Translations under genes and position numbers: made by a program
The notes under the pieces: model-generated
Database searches by the model: none
Seen by the model: only the letters and a program-made list of their open reading frames with translations
Told to the model about the DNA's origin: nothing
In this document: positions 1 through 14,070 of the stretch, piece after piece
Layout of the letters: each line of letters opens with the position of its first letter
How positions within the stretch are numbered: the stretch's first letter is position 1
Assembly: GCA_035610835.1 (NCBI GenBank)
Contig: CM069441.1
Location: 103,103,606-103,167,605, forward strand
Source: Ophiura sarsii
Taxonomy: Eukaryota > Echinodermata > Ophiuroidea > Amphilepidida > Ophiuridae
DNA length: 64,000 nt
Direction of reading: 5' to 3'

Positions 1-2253
1 TAACCAAACCGCCTGGCACTAAATCTCTTCCGTAGGTTTGACAGGTAGGCCTATAGGTGTAATTTGGATTTAGTTACAATTCTTTTGGGATGTCAAATTC
101 CATGTAGTGTCACGCGTGTTTAATTTGCTTTAGGGTTTACATTAGTATGGTGGGTTAATTAAGGCTTCGGGACCCGGGCTTGTAAAAACACGGCTTCTTC
201 CTGTATCCACTTCATACATTTTACTAGTACTCGCCCTGTACCAACACTGATTTAAGCAAACAATCTTGACGATTTTTCGGCAATAACAAGCGTTTGGTTG
301 TGATTTTTATTACACGTTTATGAGAAGTAAGAAACAGATATTTTCCTTGTAAAATTACCTTTTTGTATTTTGTTTCCAATGTTTGATTATAAGAGATCAA
401 ATGTCCATCCCCTCCTGGTGTAAATGAAAGCTTGAGTTATAAGTGATCACTCTCCGTGGGCCAGTTATCGAAATTGTCATGTGTATAGGATACCAAATTG
501 GGAAACATTCCTTACAAATCACGATTGATTTTAAACATTCAAATCTGCCAGTCAGTAAAAAGATAGGTAAACCTCACGCCAAGGGTATATAAAACTAAGT
601 AATTAGCTTCCTGGTATGAAACCATGTCAAATATGTTAACTCGACCACCTTACTTGTTAACCCATCATTTAGTGACTACCCCTACCTGGGCCGCCCTGAA
701 ATACCTGGACGATGTCTTGATCACACCGCCGTAGCACTATGCCTAATGTGTAATATCAGGATCTGACATTAATCTAACATTTTTGAACTAGCGTTAATTG
801 TACGCAAACCTAGAATCCATGATGGTGTATTTGTAACATGGAAAGCGAACGTGGAAATATAGGGCGGGTTATCATGGCTTAATGTCCCTGTCAAACTATT
901 ATCAGTAACATCTAGCCGTTTCAGTGCAGTGACCTACTCGTAGTCCAACCTACAGGACCAGAATCTATTTTTATTTTTCTCTATAAGAAGATAATTGGAT
1001 TTAATACGTGCGTCTAAGATTACATCAGTTTGGCGTAAAATTTACACTCAACAGTGTCAGGGTTAAGGGTACATTAACCGGGTTTTCAAATAATTGCTTA
1101 AATGGGACTATACGTTCACCATGTTCACGTTTCCTTGATTAATAATTCAGCTTTGACGAGATCGGTTCAACGCCTGGTATAGCCTACAAGGTAATCAGAC
1201 ATGGAATGTAAATACGGTAGTTGAATTGTCACAACGCTTTTTATATGTCCGTCGTCGTGTTGCATATATTGTTTTTCAAAGAATTTCCCTCTGAAAATCG
1301 GCCCATCATCTGTTTGCATTTGGGTATAAGGTCCATAAATAAACATTTACACTTTGTAGCAGTGAACATGTGAACAGTATTCCCGACATTAATGCAATTT
1401 TATGTATTTTTCACCATTATAGCAGGTTTTGTTGGTATTTTATGACAATGTACTTTTATAATGTATCTCCTAGTGTGTTTTACATCTCCTGAAATATATA
1501 TTCATAACATGTAATTTATATTTTAACAATACCATGAATACCCAAGACGACTAATTATACGAAACCCACAAGTAGTAGCCTATAGGCAATAGCCCTAAAG
1601 CTATGGTTCGTTACTACTGGTCGAGGTATAATTTGAGAGTTCATAAACTTGGCAGGAGGAGGACTGTTCTTCGTTTGTTTTCAAAAAGCTTAAAAAGAAT
1701 CGGCCGTTCAGGGCATTCGCGAATTATAACCATTCCAATACCCATGGGTGGCATAAATAAAGAGTACGGATCGCGCAAAACTCCCAAGACATCGGAACTT
1801 ATAGTCGAGACAAGCATTGACTTTTACTCAGACTGGTCAGCATTCGTATTATTTGGTCTATGAACGGTGACCTGGATGTAGAGTTTATACGATTTCAAAT
1901 TTACAAATCCCGCTGAACATTTTCAGATTTTCCTGTCATCTTTTAAAGTTGGCAATCTTTCATCATTTGAAAATGTCACAAACAAAGACTTAGGGCCCTA
2001 ATTCAGCTTTAAATCATCAAAGAGGATTTGAATCCGGGAACTTCAACGTATTAAAGGATTTCATAAAAGAGTTTATTACACCTCATACATATTCATGAGA
2101 TAATAGGCATAAATGCTGCAATTTCATTGGTCAATTGAGCTGGCCACAGTGATAATAAATTGAGCTATTGAAGAAATTGAGCTATTTCCCGTGTGGTAGT
2201 TTTGGCTACTTCCCTACAACCTCATCCCCAGAGTCACAGTGAGGTGTAATAAA

Positions 2254-2391
2254 GCAAATACTACATGGTATGATCGGGGCAATAGGGCACACTATTTTCC
2301 CTCGGTACTCCGGGTTCGGGTGGTAGGCCTGTAGCCAGTACCTCGGGAAAATAGATTGCACTATTTCCCCTCTAACCATGTAGTATTTGTA
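2254..2391. repeat. Hairpin element
   Basis: Ends in inverted copies of aaatactacatggt and its complement accatgtagtattt, with further inner pairing (actattttccc / gggaaaatag). It looks like a small MITE. Confidence 0.6.
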
Positions 2392-3079
2392 TAATACGAC
2401 TATGGCAGGCATGGCAGGCCTAATGTGCAATGATTAGATAAACCTGGATTATCGCCAAAAATCTTGGATTCTCGATTGAAAATCCAGGTTTTCGACCGAT
2501 AATCCAAGATTTTCAAGGAAAATTTGGTTTTCGAAAAACCTGGATTGAAAAACCTGGCTTGGCAGGAGGAGGACTGTTCTTCGTCTGTTTTCAAAAGAAT
2601 CGGCCGTTCAGGACATTCGCGAATTATAACCATTCCAATACCCATGGGTGGCATAAATAAAGAGTACGGATCGCGCACAACTCCCAAGACATCGGAACTT
2701 ATAGTCGAGACAAGCATTGACTTTTACTCAGACTGGTCAGCATTCGTATTATTTGGTCAATGAACGGTGACCTGGATGTAGAGTTTATACGATTTCAAAT
2801 TTGACAAATCCCGCTGAACATTTTCAGATTTTCTGTCATTTTTAAAGTTGGCAATCTTTCATCATTTGAAAATTTCACAAACAAAGACTTAGGGCCCTAA
2901 TTCAGATTTAAATCATCAAAGAGGATTTGAATCCGGGAATTTCAACGTATTAAAGGATTTCATAAAAGAGTATACGACTATGGCAGGCCCAATGTGCAAT
3001 AATTAGATCAACCTGGATTATCGCCTAAAATCTTGGATTCTCGATTGAAATTCCAGGTTTTCGACCGATAGTCCAAGAT

Positions 3080-3232
3080 TAATAGTGCTCAACTGATAAA
3101 AAGTCCGGAGCATAACATAAGTCATAAAGTCATGAATATCGAATCGATTTCATGGTCAGACTATCTTTCGAATTACAGTGCTCAATTCCAAACGGAAGAG
3201 CTATATACATTTTTATCAGTTGAGCACTATTA
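3080..3232. mobile_element. Small MITE, about 150 bp
   Basis: Terminal inverted repeats of about 23 bp (taatagtgctcaactgataa and its complement ttatcagttgagcactatta). It sits at the end of the second module D copy, which it interrupts. Confidence 0.75.
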
Positions 3233-3383
3233 AGCTATCTCGAAGCTTTTAGACTGGTCCTGAGAAATGGTCTGGCTGGCTTACGGGCTGGAGAAGTGTG
3301 ACACACTTTTAGTGATTAAACACCATTGAAAGTGTATGCATGCTAATCTAGACCTGAGCCAACCAGTCACACAATCAGTATCC

Positions 3384-3430
3384 TTGTCGTCTGATGATTG
3401 CGTTAAGCATGAAACTCAGAGTAACGACTC
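3384..3430 (+). ncRNA. Hammerhead ribozyme fold (type I, minimal stem III)
   Basis: Core CTGATGA at 3391-3397 and GAAA at 3411-3414. Stem I pairs GTCGT (3386-3390) with ACGAC (3424-3428), five Watson-Crick pairs. Stem II pairs TGC with GCA plus a closing mismatch. Stem III is ACT/AGT with a three-base loop, and the predicted cleavage is after GTA at 3423. Minimal stem III hammerheads are known from Penelope-like elements and retrozymes. The downstream ttttttatatag is compatible with such an element, but no reverse transcriptase is seen here. Confidence 0.75.
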
Positions 3431-5659
3431 CCTTTCTCGGTAGGTCTAAACTTTGAATTTTTTATATAGCTCCAGATAAGCCCTTTAAACGCCAAATGGT
3501 ATATGTACGATTCAAATTTGACAAATCCCGCTGACAATATCAATTGATATTTTCAAATTTCCTGTCATCCTTTAACGTCAGCAATCATTCATCATTTGAA
3601 AAGTTCACAAACAAAGATTTAAACTCAGATTTAGATCATCAAAGAGGATTTGAATCCGGGAACTTGATCGCGTTAAAGGATTACAGAAAAGAGCATATGA
3701 CCCGCTAATATGGTCACCAAATTAGGAATTTGGTAAGTAGGTTTGACAGGTAGGCCTATAGGTGTAATTTGGATTTAGTTACAATTATTTTGGGATGTCA
3801 AATTCCATGTAGTGTCACGCGTGTTTAATTTGCTTTAGGGTTTACATTAGTACATAGTTAATTAAGTCTTCGGGACCCGGGCTTGTTAAAACACGACTTC
3901 TTCCTGTATCCACTTCATACATTTTACTAGTACTCGCCCTGTACCAACACTGATTTAAGCAAACAATCTTGAAGATTTTTCGGCAATAACAAGCGTTTGG
4001 TTGTGACTTTTATTACACGTTTATGAGAAGTAAGAAACATATATTTTCCTTGTAAAATTACCTTTTTGTATTTTGTTTCCAATGTTTGATTTTAAGAGAT
4101 CGAATGTCCATCCCCTCCTGGTGTAAATGAAAGCTTAAGTTAAAAGTGATCACTCTCCGTGGGCCAGTTATCGAAATTGTCATGTATAGGATACCAAAAT
4201 GAGAAACATTCCTTGCAAATCACGATTGATTTTAAACATTCAAATCTGCCAGTCAGTAAAAAGATAGGTAAACCTCACGCCAAGGGTATATGAAATTAAG
4301 TATATTAGTTTCCTGGTATGAACCTATGTCAAATATATTAACTCGACCACCTTACTTGTTAACCCGTCATTTAGTGACTACCCCTCCTTGGGCCGCCCTG
4401 AAATACCTGGACGATATATTGATCACACCGCCGTAGCACCTAATGTGTAATATCAGGAGCTTACATTAATCTAACATTTTTTAAACTAGCGTTAATTGTA
4501 CGCAAACCTACAATCCATGTCGGTGTATTTGTAACATGAAAAGCGAACTTGAAAATATAGGGCAGGTTATCATGGTTTTATAATGTCCCTGTCAATCTAG
4601 TATCAGAAACATCAAGCCGTTTCAGTGAAGTGACCTACTCGTAGTCCAACCTACAGGACAAAACTCTATTTTTGGTTTCCTCTATAAGAACCAAGATAAT
4701 TGGATTCAATACGTGCATCTCAGAGCAGTTTGGCGTAAAGTTTACACTCAACACTCAACAGTGTCAGGGTTAAGGACACATTAACCGGGTTTTCAAATAA
4801 TTGCTTGATGGGACTCTACGTTTTACTTGATTAAACTTTTGACGGGTTCGGTCCAACGCCTGGTAATCAGTTAAGGAATTTGTAAATGCGTTGAGTTTGT
4901 TTGTTGAGTTTACTATTTGAGTCTAATTTATTGTTGAATTGTCACGTATCAATGAATTTTCGTCGTGTATCAATGAATTTTCCCGAAAATAAGCCCATTA
5001 TCTGTTTGCATATGGGTATAACTATTAAGTCCATAAATAACAATTTGCATTTGTGCTGTAGCAGTGAACATTTTTCTCGATATTGATGTATTTTTCCGAC
5101 ATCATTTAATAGCAGTTTTGTGTTCTTTTTATTACAATGTACTTTTATAGTATAGAAGATACATTCTCCTGAAATATAAATTGATATAATATTATAATTG
5201 TATTTAGATTTTAACAGTACCCAAGACATTATACCGGCGACACCCAGTGGCATATCGAAATTGTAATTTGAGAGTTTGTAAACTTGGCAGGACTGTTTTT
5301 TGTTTAAAAGGATCGGCCGTTCAGGACATTCGCGAATTATAACCATTACCAATACCCATGGGTGGCATAAAAGAGTCCGGCACGCGCAAAACTCCCAAGA
5401 CATCGGAACTTTGTCGAGACAAGCATTGACTTTGACACAGACTGGTCAGCATTTGTATTATTTGGTCTATGAACGGGTGACCTGGATGAAGAGTTTATAC
5501 TCCGAATGATTTTCTCAATAGAACGGTTATTAAAACGTTTTATACAATTTCAAATTTGACAATTCCCGCTGACAATATGAATGGACATTTTTAGATTTTC
5601 TGTCATCTTTTAGAGTTGGCAATCGTTCATCCTTTGAAAAGTTTCAAAACAAATATACA

Positions 5660-8600
5660 GTCCTTGTCGGTATATTTGAAACATGGTAGCGTACGTAAAA
5701 ATATATGGCAGGTTATCATAGTAACAATGACAGTAAAATCTATAGCCATTCAGTGCAGTGACCTATACCCGTAGTCCAATCTACAGGACAAGCATCTATT
5801 TTTGCTTCCTAAATAATAATTGTATTTCATACGTGAGTCTAAGTTTATATCTGTGTGGCTGTTTGGCTAGTTTGGTGAATAGGGTTGAAAACAGGTAGGC
5901 ACATAAATATAATTTTGATTTAGTTACAATTCTTTTTGGATTGCTAAATCTTTGCAGTGTCATGCTTGTTTAATTCGCTAGAGGGTCTACATCATGGTTA
6001 ATTAAGTCGGGACTTACCCCCGGACTTACGCCTGTTTGTAACACGATATATTCCTGTACGGAACACACTAGGCCTATAATATGCTATGCATTTAGCACTC
6101 TAAAAATACAGCCCGTTCATAGTTAATATTGACGGGCTTTATTTGAGGGACGTATTCCAAATTCGGCCCGAGCTTCTAGCGCACCACTGCGCCTAAGACG
6201 TTACTTGGTTCTCAGTTATTGATAAGATGTGTAAACATACACGGGACTTTTGTCAAACACCTCGTATTGCGCTAGCTCTTGAGTGATTTGTGCTCATCAA
6301 TTAACACTAGCGTTTTATATGAGTGGTACGCGCAATCAATAGTACACCTAACACAAAAAGTTCCTGACCAGGTGCTTTTATGTTAGCTAATTTAAAATCA
6401 GTAATCAATATACAAATCTAATATATAGAGCCTATATACACAAACGGGCAAATTTCCTCTCCACAATATATGGGGTGCCTGGAAACGTCCCTTTGAACCA
6501 GACAGCATCAATACAGTGACATGTATTTCGATAGCATTACTTTATCTAACTTATTTACAGATTCAAATGACTCCGGGGTGGCCAAGTTGGATATCATTCC
6601 ATGATTAGGGAAAGTCACGTTTTATCTTGTCTAAGCATAAAATATTTTTTCTTAGATTAAATACTTGCAATATTTTGAATCTACAGCCTCCTGAGCACAA
6701 TATATGACTTTTAATAATAATGTGAAATATAACTATTGTGTAAATAATAATGTCTTACTATTTATGGGGGATATTTATTGTTCTAAATAAATTATATTTG
6801 ACTTGGAAATATAGGCCACTGAAGTCTGATCAGCTACGGTGTCTGACACGGTTTATATGACCGACGATAATACGCGATGTATTTTTTCCTGCGGTTCATT
6901 TCGACAAAAACGATTTATTTTACTCTAATACAATTTCTGGTAATATGGTCTGGGTAAGGAAGCAATTATATGTATAATATGAAACGTCTGCTTTCTTTCA
7001 ATAGTAGAAATATTGTTATAACGAATGACCCAAAACATGAAAGACCAGTATCATAACACTTACAAAGTTCATTGCCATCACCATTTTTAAAATGGCGTAT
7101 TTTGATATTGCCAACATATGCCATAGCTGTGAACAATGGAAATTATAGTGAAAATCCGTCCATATGATATAAAGATTCAGTTACCAATTATACGAATCCA
7201 CTGAGTCTAGTTATTGGATAACTTCAACGCCCCTTTGAACCAGACAATATCGACAGTGTCATGTATTTCGATAGAATTAATACTGTATCAATTAGGAAAA
7301 GTCACGTTTAAGTCTATGAATAAATCTTTTACTAAGATTAAATACTTGCATTATATTTTGTATCTGCAGTCTCTGTGCAAAATGTATTACTTTTATTATA
7401 GTAATGATGTGAAATAGGCCTATAGATGTGAAATATAACTATTGGGTAAATAATGTCTTACAATTGATGGACGATATTTATTGTTCTATATTTGACGTGG
7501 AAATATAGGCCACTGAAGTCTGATCAGCCACGGTGTGACATGTCTGACACGGTTTATATGACCGGCAATAACATGCGATTGCTGTTGTTTCCCTCAGTTC
7601 TTTCGATAAAAACTTATATGTATAATATGAAACGTCTGCATTCTTTAAATTGTATGGAAATATTGGTCTTACGAATGACCCAAAACATGAAAGACCCAAA
7701 ACATGAAAGACCCAAAACATGAAACACCAGTTTCATAACACTTACAAAGTTCATTGCCATCACCATTTTTAAAATGGCGTATTTTGGCAAAAACAATTAT
7801 ATACGCCATAGTTATTTGAATATTTGAATCATGGAAAGCGTACGTAAAAATATAGGGCAGGTTATCATGGTAACAATGACAGTAAAATCTATAGCCATTC
7901 AGTGCAATGACCTATACCCGTAGCCCAATCTACAGGACAACCATCTATTTTTGCTTCCTAAATAATAATTGTATTTCATACGTGAGTCTAAGATTATATC
8001 TGTGAGGCTGTTTGGCTAAATTAGAGTTAACACTTACAGACAAGGTATAACAACAAGTTTAGTTTGGTGAATAGAGTTGAAAACAGGTATGCACATATGA
8101 CATAGGTATAATTTTGATTTAGTTACAATTCTTTTTGGATTGCTAATTCTTTGCAGTGTCCCGCTTGTTTATGATTCGCTAGAGGGTCTTCATTATGGTT
8201 AAATAGGTCGGGACTTACGCCTGTTTGTAACACGATCTATTCCTGTGCGGAACACACTATGCTATGCATTTAGCACTCTAAGAATACAGCCGTTCATAGT
8301 TACTATTGACGGGCTTTATTTGAGGGACGTATTCCAAATTCGGCCGAGCTTCTAGCGCACCGCTACGCCTAAGACCGACTTTACTCGGTTCTCAGTTATT
8401 GATAAGATGTGTAAACATACTCGGGACTTTTGTCAAACACCTCGTATTGCGCTAGCTCTTGAGTGATTTGTGCTCATCAATTAACACTAGCGTTATATAT
8501 TATGAGTGGTTCGCTCTTGGTTCGCGCAATCAATATACACCTAACACAAAAAGTTCCTGACCAGGTGCTTTTATGTTAGCTAATTTAAAATCAGTAATCA

Positions 8601-10440
8601 ATATATAAATCTAATATATATAGCCTATAGGGCCTATACAAAACGGGCACATTTCCTCTCCACAATATGACACCTCACTCATACAAATTGAGTGGATACT
8701 TACAATGTAGTGGTTTTTTATGTATTGGATGTCATTGATTTGTATGATTTGTATGTATGAATGAATGGTGAGCTTGTGATTCATTTCACACAAATTGTTA
8801 CTGCTGAGGATACACTAGGCAATGATATCCCATAGAAAATATTTTTACTGCAACTGTTTTGGTACCGAATCTAACAATTAGCCTAAGACAAGCAATTTTC
8901 AATGTAGATGCATCGCGTAAAATTTGACCTCTGATGTCAACATGGTCAACGGTCAATGTTCACAAAAGTTTAGAACATCCAATTTCATTGACTATACACA
9001 CCATAGATATTACAAAAAGTTAGGTAGAAACATACGCCCATGGGGTGCCTGGAAACGTCCCTTTGAACCAGACAACATCTATACAGTGACATGTATTTCG
9101 ATAGAATTACTTTATCAACCTTATTTGCAGATTCAAATGACTCCGGGGTGGCCAAGTTGGATATCATCCCATGATTAGGAAAAGTCACGTTTCATCTTGT
9201 CTAAGCATAAATCTTTTTACTAAGATTAAATACTTGCAATATTTTGAATCTACAGCCTCTGAGCACATTATCATTATATAATTATAATTATAATAATAAT
9301 GTGAACTATAACTATTGTGTAAATAATAATGTCTTACAATTTATTGGTGATATTTATTGTTCTAAATAAATTATACTTGACTTGGAAATATAGGCCACTG
9401 AAGTCTGATCAGCTACGGTGTCTGACACGGTTTATATGACCGACGATAATATGCGATGTTTTTTTTCTTCCTGCGGTTCATTTCGACAAAAACGATTTAA
9501 TTTACTTTACTACAATTTCTGGTAATATGGTCTGGGTAAGGAAGCAATTATATGTATAATATGAAACGTCTGCTTTCTTTCAATAGTAGAAATATTGTTA
9601 TAACGAATGACCCAAAACATGAAAGACCAGTATCATGACACTCACAAAGTTCATTGCCATCACCATTTTAAACGTATTTTGATATTGCCAACATATGCCA
9701 TAGCTGATGAACAATGGAAATTATCGTGAAAAATATGATATCAAGATTTAGTTACCAATTATACGAATCCACTGAGTCTAGTTATGTTATAACTTCAACG
9801 CCCCTTTGAACCAGACAATGTCATGTATTTCGATAGAATTACCTGTATCAAACTTATTTGCATTCCATGATTAGGAAAAGTCACGTTTGTGTCTATGCAT
9901 AAATCTTTTACTTACACTTAATACTTGCAATATTTTGTATCTGCAGTCTCTGTGTGCAAAATGTATGACTTTTATTATAGTAATGATGTGAAATAGGCCT
10001 ATAGGTGTGAAATATAACTATTGAGTAAATAATGTCATACAATTTATGGACGATATTTATCGTTCTAAATAAATTATATTTGACGTGGAAATATAGGCCA
10101 CTAAAGTCTGATCAGCCACGGTGTGACATGTCTGACACGGTTTATATGACCGGCAATAACATGCGATTGCTGTTGTTTCCCTCAGTTCTTTTCGACAAAA
10201 ACTTATACGTATAATATGAAACGTCTGCGTTCTTTAAATTGTATAGAAATATTGTTATAACGAATGACCCAAAACATGAAAGACCAGTATCATAACACTT
10301 ACCAAGTGCATTGCCATCACCATTTTTAAAATGGCGTATTTCGGCAAAAACAATTATTAAAATAATTGTATTTGCCAAAATACGCCATGAACATTGGAAA
10401 TTATCGTGAAAATCCGTCTATATGATGGTATAAAGATTTA
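5660..10440. repeat. Module B, two tandem copies of about 2.2-2.6 kb
   Basis: B1 is about 5672-7820 and B2 about 7821-10440; each starts with the word gcgtacgtaaaaatata. Each holds two smaller sub-blocks marked by ccctttgaaccagaca (6488, 7230, 9058, 9802). B2 has about 365 extra bases (8669-9037) absent from B1. The first part of B resembles module A in permuted order, so the whole first 10.4 kb looks like one decayed repeat array. No gene is seen. Confidence 0.85.
10330..10388. repeat. Hairpin around aatggcgtatt
   Basis: aaaatggcgtatttcggcaa and ttgccaaaatacgccat face each other across about 20 bp. B1 and the inner B2 copies have only the left half, so the palindrome formed or survived only at this end of B2. 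Confidence 0.6.
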
Positions 10441-13300
10441 GTTACCAATTATGGAAGTTTAAACAAATCCACGGAGTCTAGTAATTTTATACCCAAAATT
10501 GTCTCAATTAAAGTAGATCCTGCCGAGAACAAAGGTGGAATATCTGCATATGAGTCATCTAGTGGTTGATGTGAGTGTTTCCCTCCGGTGCGCAAAGGTC
10601 CCTGGTTCAAGAGTCGGTTAGAGAACCTGCTGGGATTTCGTTGAATGATCGGAAGATCTCGAATCAATCAATCGGGTTAATTGGTGGTGTGTGGTTTTTA
10701 TTTGTTAATCAAACACCAACAGACAGTAGGAGCTCTTGTCCGGGATTATTCCATTACTGACGTAGTTTTGCCATACATTTAGAAACAGGAGCTATCACAG
10801 AGGAGCTATTTTGTAAGCATTTTGTACTTAATACACTGACGCTTATTACACACATAACGTGCGCGGCACGTGATGCTGAAAAGGAGGCCCTGACTTTAAA
10901 TCGCCAGCGTTCGGGAAATCATTTTCATGTATCGTGTTTGGTTTCAAAATGTCTGATAAGACCCCGGAGTGCATGTAGCTATAACACATGCAATTGATCT
11001 AGATATGAAATAGTGCATGAAAATATAGATCAAGATTGTCACACCTTTTGTCTACTTTTGCCAAATGGTTTTGAAATTCAATCCCATTACAAGGTATGCG
11101 TTTTACTATTAAAGGAGAACACATTCGTACTCTTCGTGATTGCATCTAACAGTTGATAGGTTTGTACTGAACCAAAAAAAAGGCTTTGGGATTAGGCCTA
11201 CAAGAGCGGTGGAACATTTAGGAAATAAGTATTTTAGAACATTTATAGTACAATCGAATAAACACACTCACCCATATACAGAAAGACCAACGGAGATAAT
11301 TTACGATCCTCTGTTAAAAAGATAAAATAACTTAAAACATGAATGTAACAAAATAACTAGATGACAGTTTTACAAGCATGTAGTGCACCTCTAACCTCAT
11401 CAACATGGAACCTATATAATGTTGCCCGTTTGGTAGTTTATGAACACAATAAACTGTGATCTCAAGTTTTAAACCAGTTCGTGTACATGTAGGGGTTCTC
11501 GAGTAGGGGAGAGCGGGGAGTGTTCGCTCTATATTCATTTGAAGAGTTCTAGAGACACCAATTTTAAAGATTGAATGGACCTATTGATATTATACGACCA
11601 TGATCTCAGTACTCTAGACCTTACTGTAAAAGCAGGAGTAAACGATAAAGACAGGTGTCTCAAAAAGGTTCGCCCATAGGCCGGGGCAAGTTCGCCCTAG
11701 GCTCAGAATTAGGCTACACAAAGTACCATAATATCCAATACATATGGATTCGTTATTTTTCGTTATTTTATTCCAGAATGAAATTTAGGAGTCCAAAATA
11801 TAGGAAATCTGTTGCGGAACACACTCGTTCAGAATTTAAAAATAATAAGAGATACCACATTTTGAAATATTCTCCATTAATATTAGTGTTACTCCATTCC
11901 TGATAACTATTTTTATAATTACAATTATCCTGTAAGAGGAAAATTGCAATTTTGAAATTAGGCAAAATCATAACTATATAAATCCCTGTTGGCGAACCTG
12001 CCCCATCATCATAGGGCGTATGTGCCCCATATAGCGCAATAAGTGCCACGGATGTCCCACATACATTGATGGGTTGTTAACTGCATCATATCCATAATCC
12101 ATCCCATACTTACTTAATAATAATTTACATTAAAACCTTCTCTACGAATAACTTTGGAAAAAATTCACTTTTGATAAGTTGACAAACATGTTAAGGTGAT
12201 CTGCCACGTTAATGTGGGAAGCTTGCAACATACTACTTTATCTATTGTGTGTTCGCCAAATTCAACCAGTGGCCGCAAAGATGAGAATCACGTGGTGTGG
12301 GCGAACCTGCTCATAGGGCGTACACTCCGCGCTCTCGCCTAATTTTGTTTGAAGGTCATGGAGGGTCATAAGTATCTAAAAAGTACACATATCTAGCCTT
12401 TCATATGCGGTGTTAGCGCCCTCTGTACGCCTCGCTCCGCTCGGCGCTCGACCGATTACCAGGCGTCTTTGACAAAGACATATCAGGACTCAAATTACTC
12501 ATTTTTGTTATGTTTTACTTTGTTCTTAGAGTTGTTCAAGGGCCCTTTATCATTGTTTAAAGGGCTGGATTTGACACCTGAGTTAGTGTATGCAACACTA
12601 CAGACCCTTGACACAGACCCTAGAAAATCTCAAAACAGACTGTTTAACGTAAAACTGTAAATGTGTTAGTTAAGGTTGGCCCCGCAACTCCGCCTCGTCC
12701 TACTTGAAGTTATCAGAAAGCACACCATAAACGTCATTTAAGTGTAAGTTAAAAATACACCAGGGAAATGAAACGTTTCTTGTTTTTAATGTTTACAGAA
12801 TGCCAGATTAATAAAAGGTGTGTGTAGACAAATAAAAACTTTTAGAATAGATCTGCAAGGAAATACGGTATTAATTTTAAGTGTCAACATTATACAAGTG
12901 AGCCAAGGTCAAGGAAAATCCTAGATTACCGTTTCAAACTTTTGCATTAAGGTGGTGGTGATATTTAAAAAAAGTTATATTCGATATTTATTGATCGACA
13001 AAACTTCATTAATACACGGGATTATTTTAATATTCAACTGTTCATGCCTTGAACTTCATATTAATTGTAGTCCACTTTTTAAGTGTTAGTATTTTGAAAC
13101 CGTTTTAGATTACAATCTGGCTATATCATCAAAGAGTACGGTTTTGAAATTTTGACTGAATACCTACCATAATTATATATATAGTATTAATAGACTATAC
13201 AAATCAGGCTTGTATTGATCTGAAATTTAAAATCATCAGGACAACGTGATCTCAATATTTAATAAATAACAATGGCAAAAATCAAAAGCAATACAGGTAG
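10440..13300. other. No gene recognised
   Basis: No conserved exon seen on either strand. A weak tRNA-like stretch lies near 10555-10615 (tagtggttgatg ... ggttcaagag), possibly a SINE head. Short inverted words ggttcgccc / gggcgaacc recur at 11665, 11993 and 12299, perhaps remains of one MITE. Confidence 0.5.
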
Positions 13301-13374
13301 AAAATGGGAATCTATGAAACATTATCTTCGTCAATTCATCATGTTCATACGTCGTTTATGATCAATATACACTC

Positions 13375-13695
13375 TGTTGTGTTTAATGCACACGTTCATG
13401 TATTCAATATATCGTTTACGTTTCGTACCTATCGTTTACGTTCCGTACAATCGTTTACGGTTCAGCACATATCGTTTACGATCCGTACCTATTGTTTACG
13501 GTTCAGTACATATCGTTTACGTTCAGTACATATCATCGTTTTAATACGTTCCGTACATATCGTTTACGGTTCAGTACATATCGTTTACGTTCAGTACATA
13601 TCGCTTACGTTTAGTACATATCGTGTACGGTTCAGAAAAAATCGTTTACGTTAAGTAAATATCATTTACATTCAGTACATATCATTTACAATGAT
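13375..13695. repeat. 20-bp satellite array 1 (diverged)
   Basis: About 15 copies of a 20-bp unit close to tcgtttacgttcagtacata. The unit resembles that of the arrays at 21.3 and 25.6 kb (tcgtttatgtttaatgcaca) at most positions. The 116-codon frame across it is a by-product of the repeat. Confidence 0.85.
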
Positions 13696-13999
13696 AAACG
13701 TTTTTACAAGAAGAACAAAATCTATGCAATCGGTCGGGCTTTTTTATTCTTTTATTTATTTCTTTCAATTGACGAACTAAAAAAAATGGATTAAAAAATG
13801 TCGGAAATGAGTGGGGTCGGTATTTACTGGTACATATTTATTTTTCAAATTAAAATAATAGGTCGGTTGGGCCCGTTAAAAAGTGTTGATTGGGGGGGGG
13901 GGTTCGTCGCCTAAGGGCTCTATATTTTTGAAAACAAAAACATACATAGGCCTACTCGATGCAAAATAGATTCTGCAATCTTTGGATTTCCAGCAGCCT

Positions 14000-14070
14000 G
14001 ACGCTGTATCCATTCACGTCGGTCTAACGATTAGAAGGTACTGGTTCGATTCTAACAGAGGGTTCTTCTT
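14000..14070 (+). repeat. Possible tRNA-derived SINE head
   Basis: A B-box-like ggttcgattct at 14043-14053, preceded by gacgctgtatccattcacgt. Similar B boxes occur at 32366 and 32591. No intact cloverleaf could be drawn. Confidence 0.35.

Larger units (their letters stand above)
1..5660. repeat. Duplicated module A (two copies) with smaller modules C and D
   Basis: Module A runs from about 32 to 1650 and again from about 3735 to 5280, with the same order of words (for example ggtaggcctataggtgtaat at 46 and 3748). Module C (tggcaggaggaggactgttc ...) occurs at about 1650-2075 and 2557-2975, diverged at 5282-5650 and partly at 3508-3695. Module D (rich in cctggatt and its complement) occurs at 2424-2510 and 2984-3080. 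No conserved protein is recognisable; the open frames are shared repeat sequence. Confidence 0.85.

Noticed and set aside
1603..2763. Repeated frames KRIGRSGHSRIITIPIPM... as a conserved gene
   Set aside because: They belong to repeat module C; related copies at 5.3 kb break the frame and no family match is recognised.
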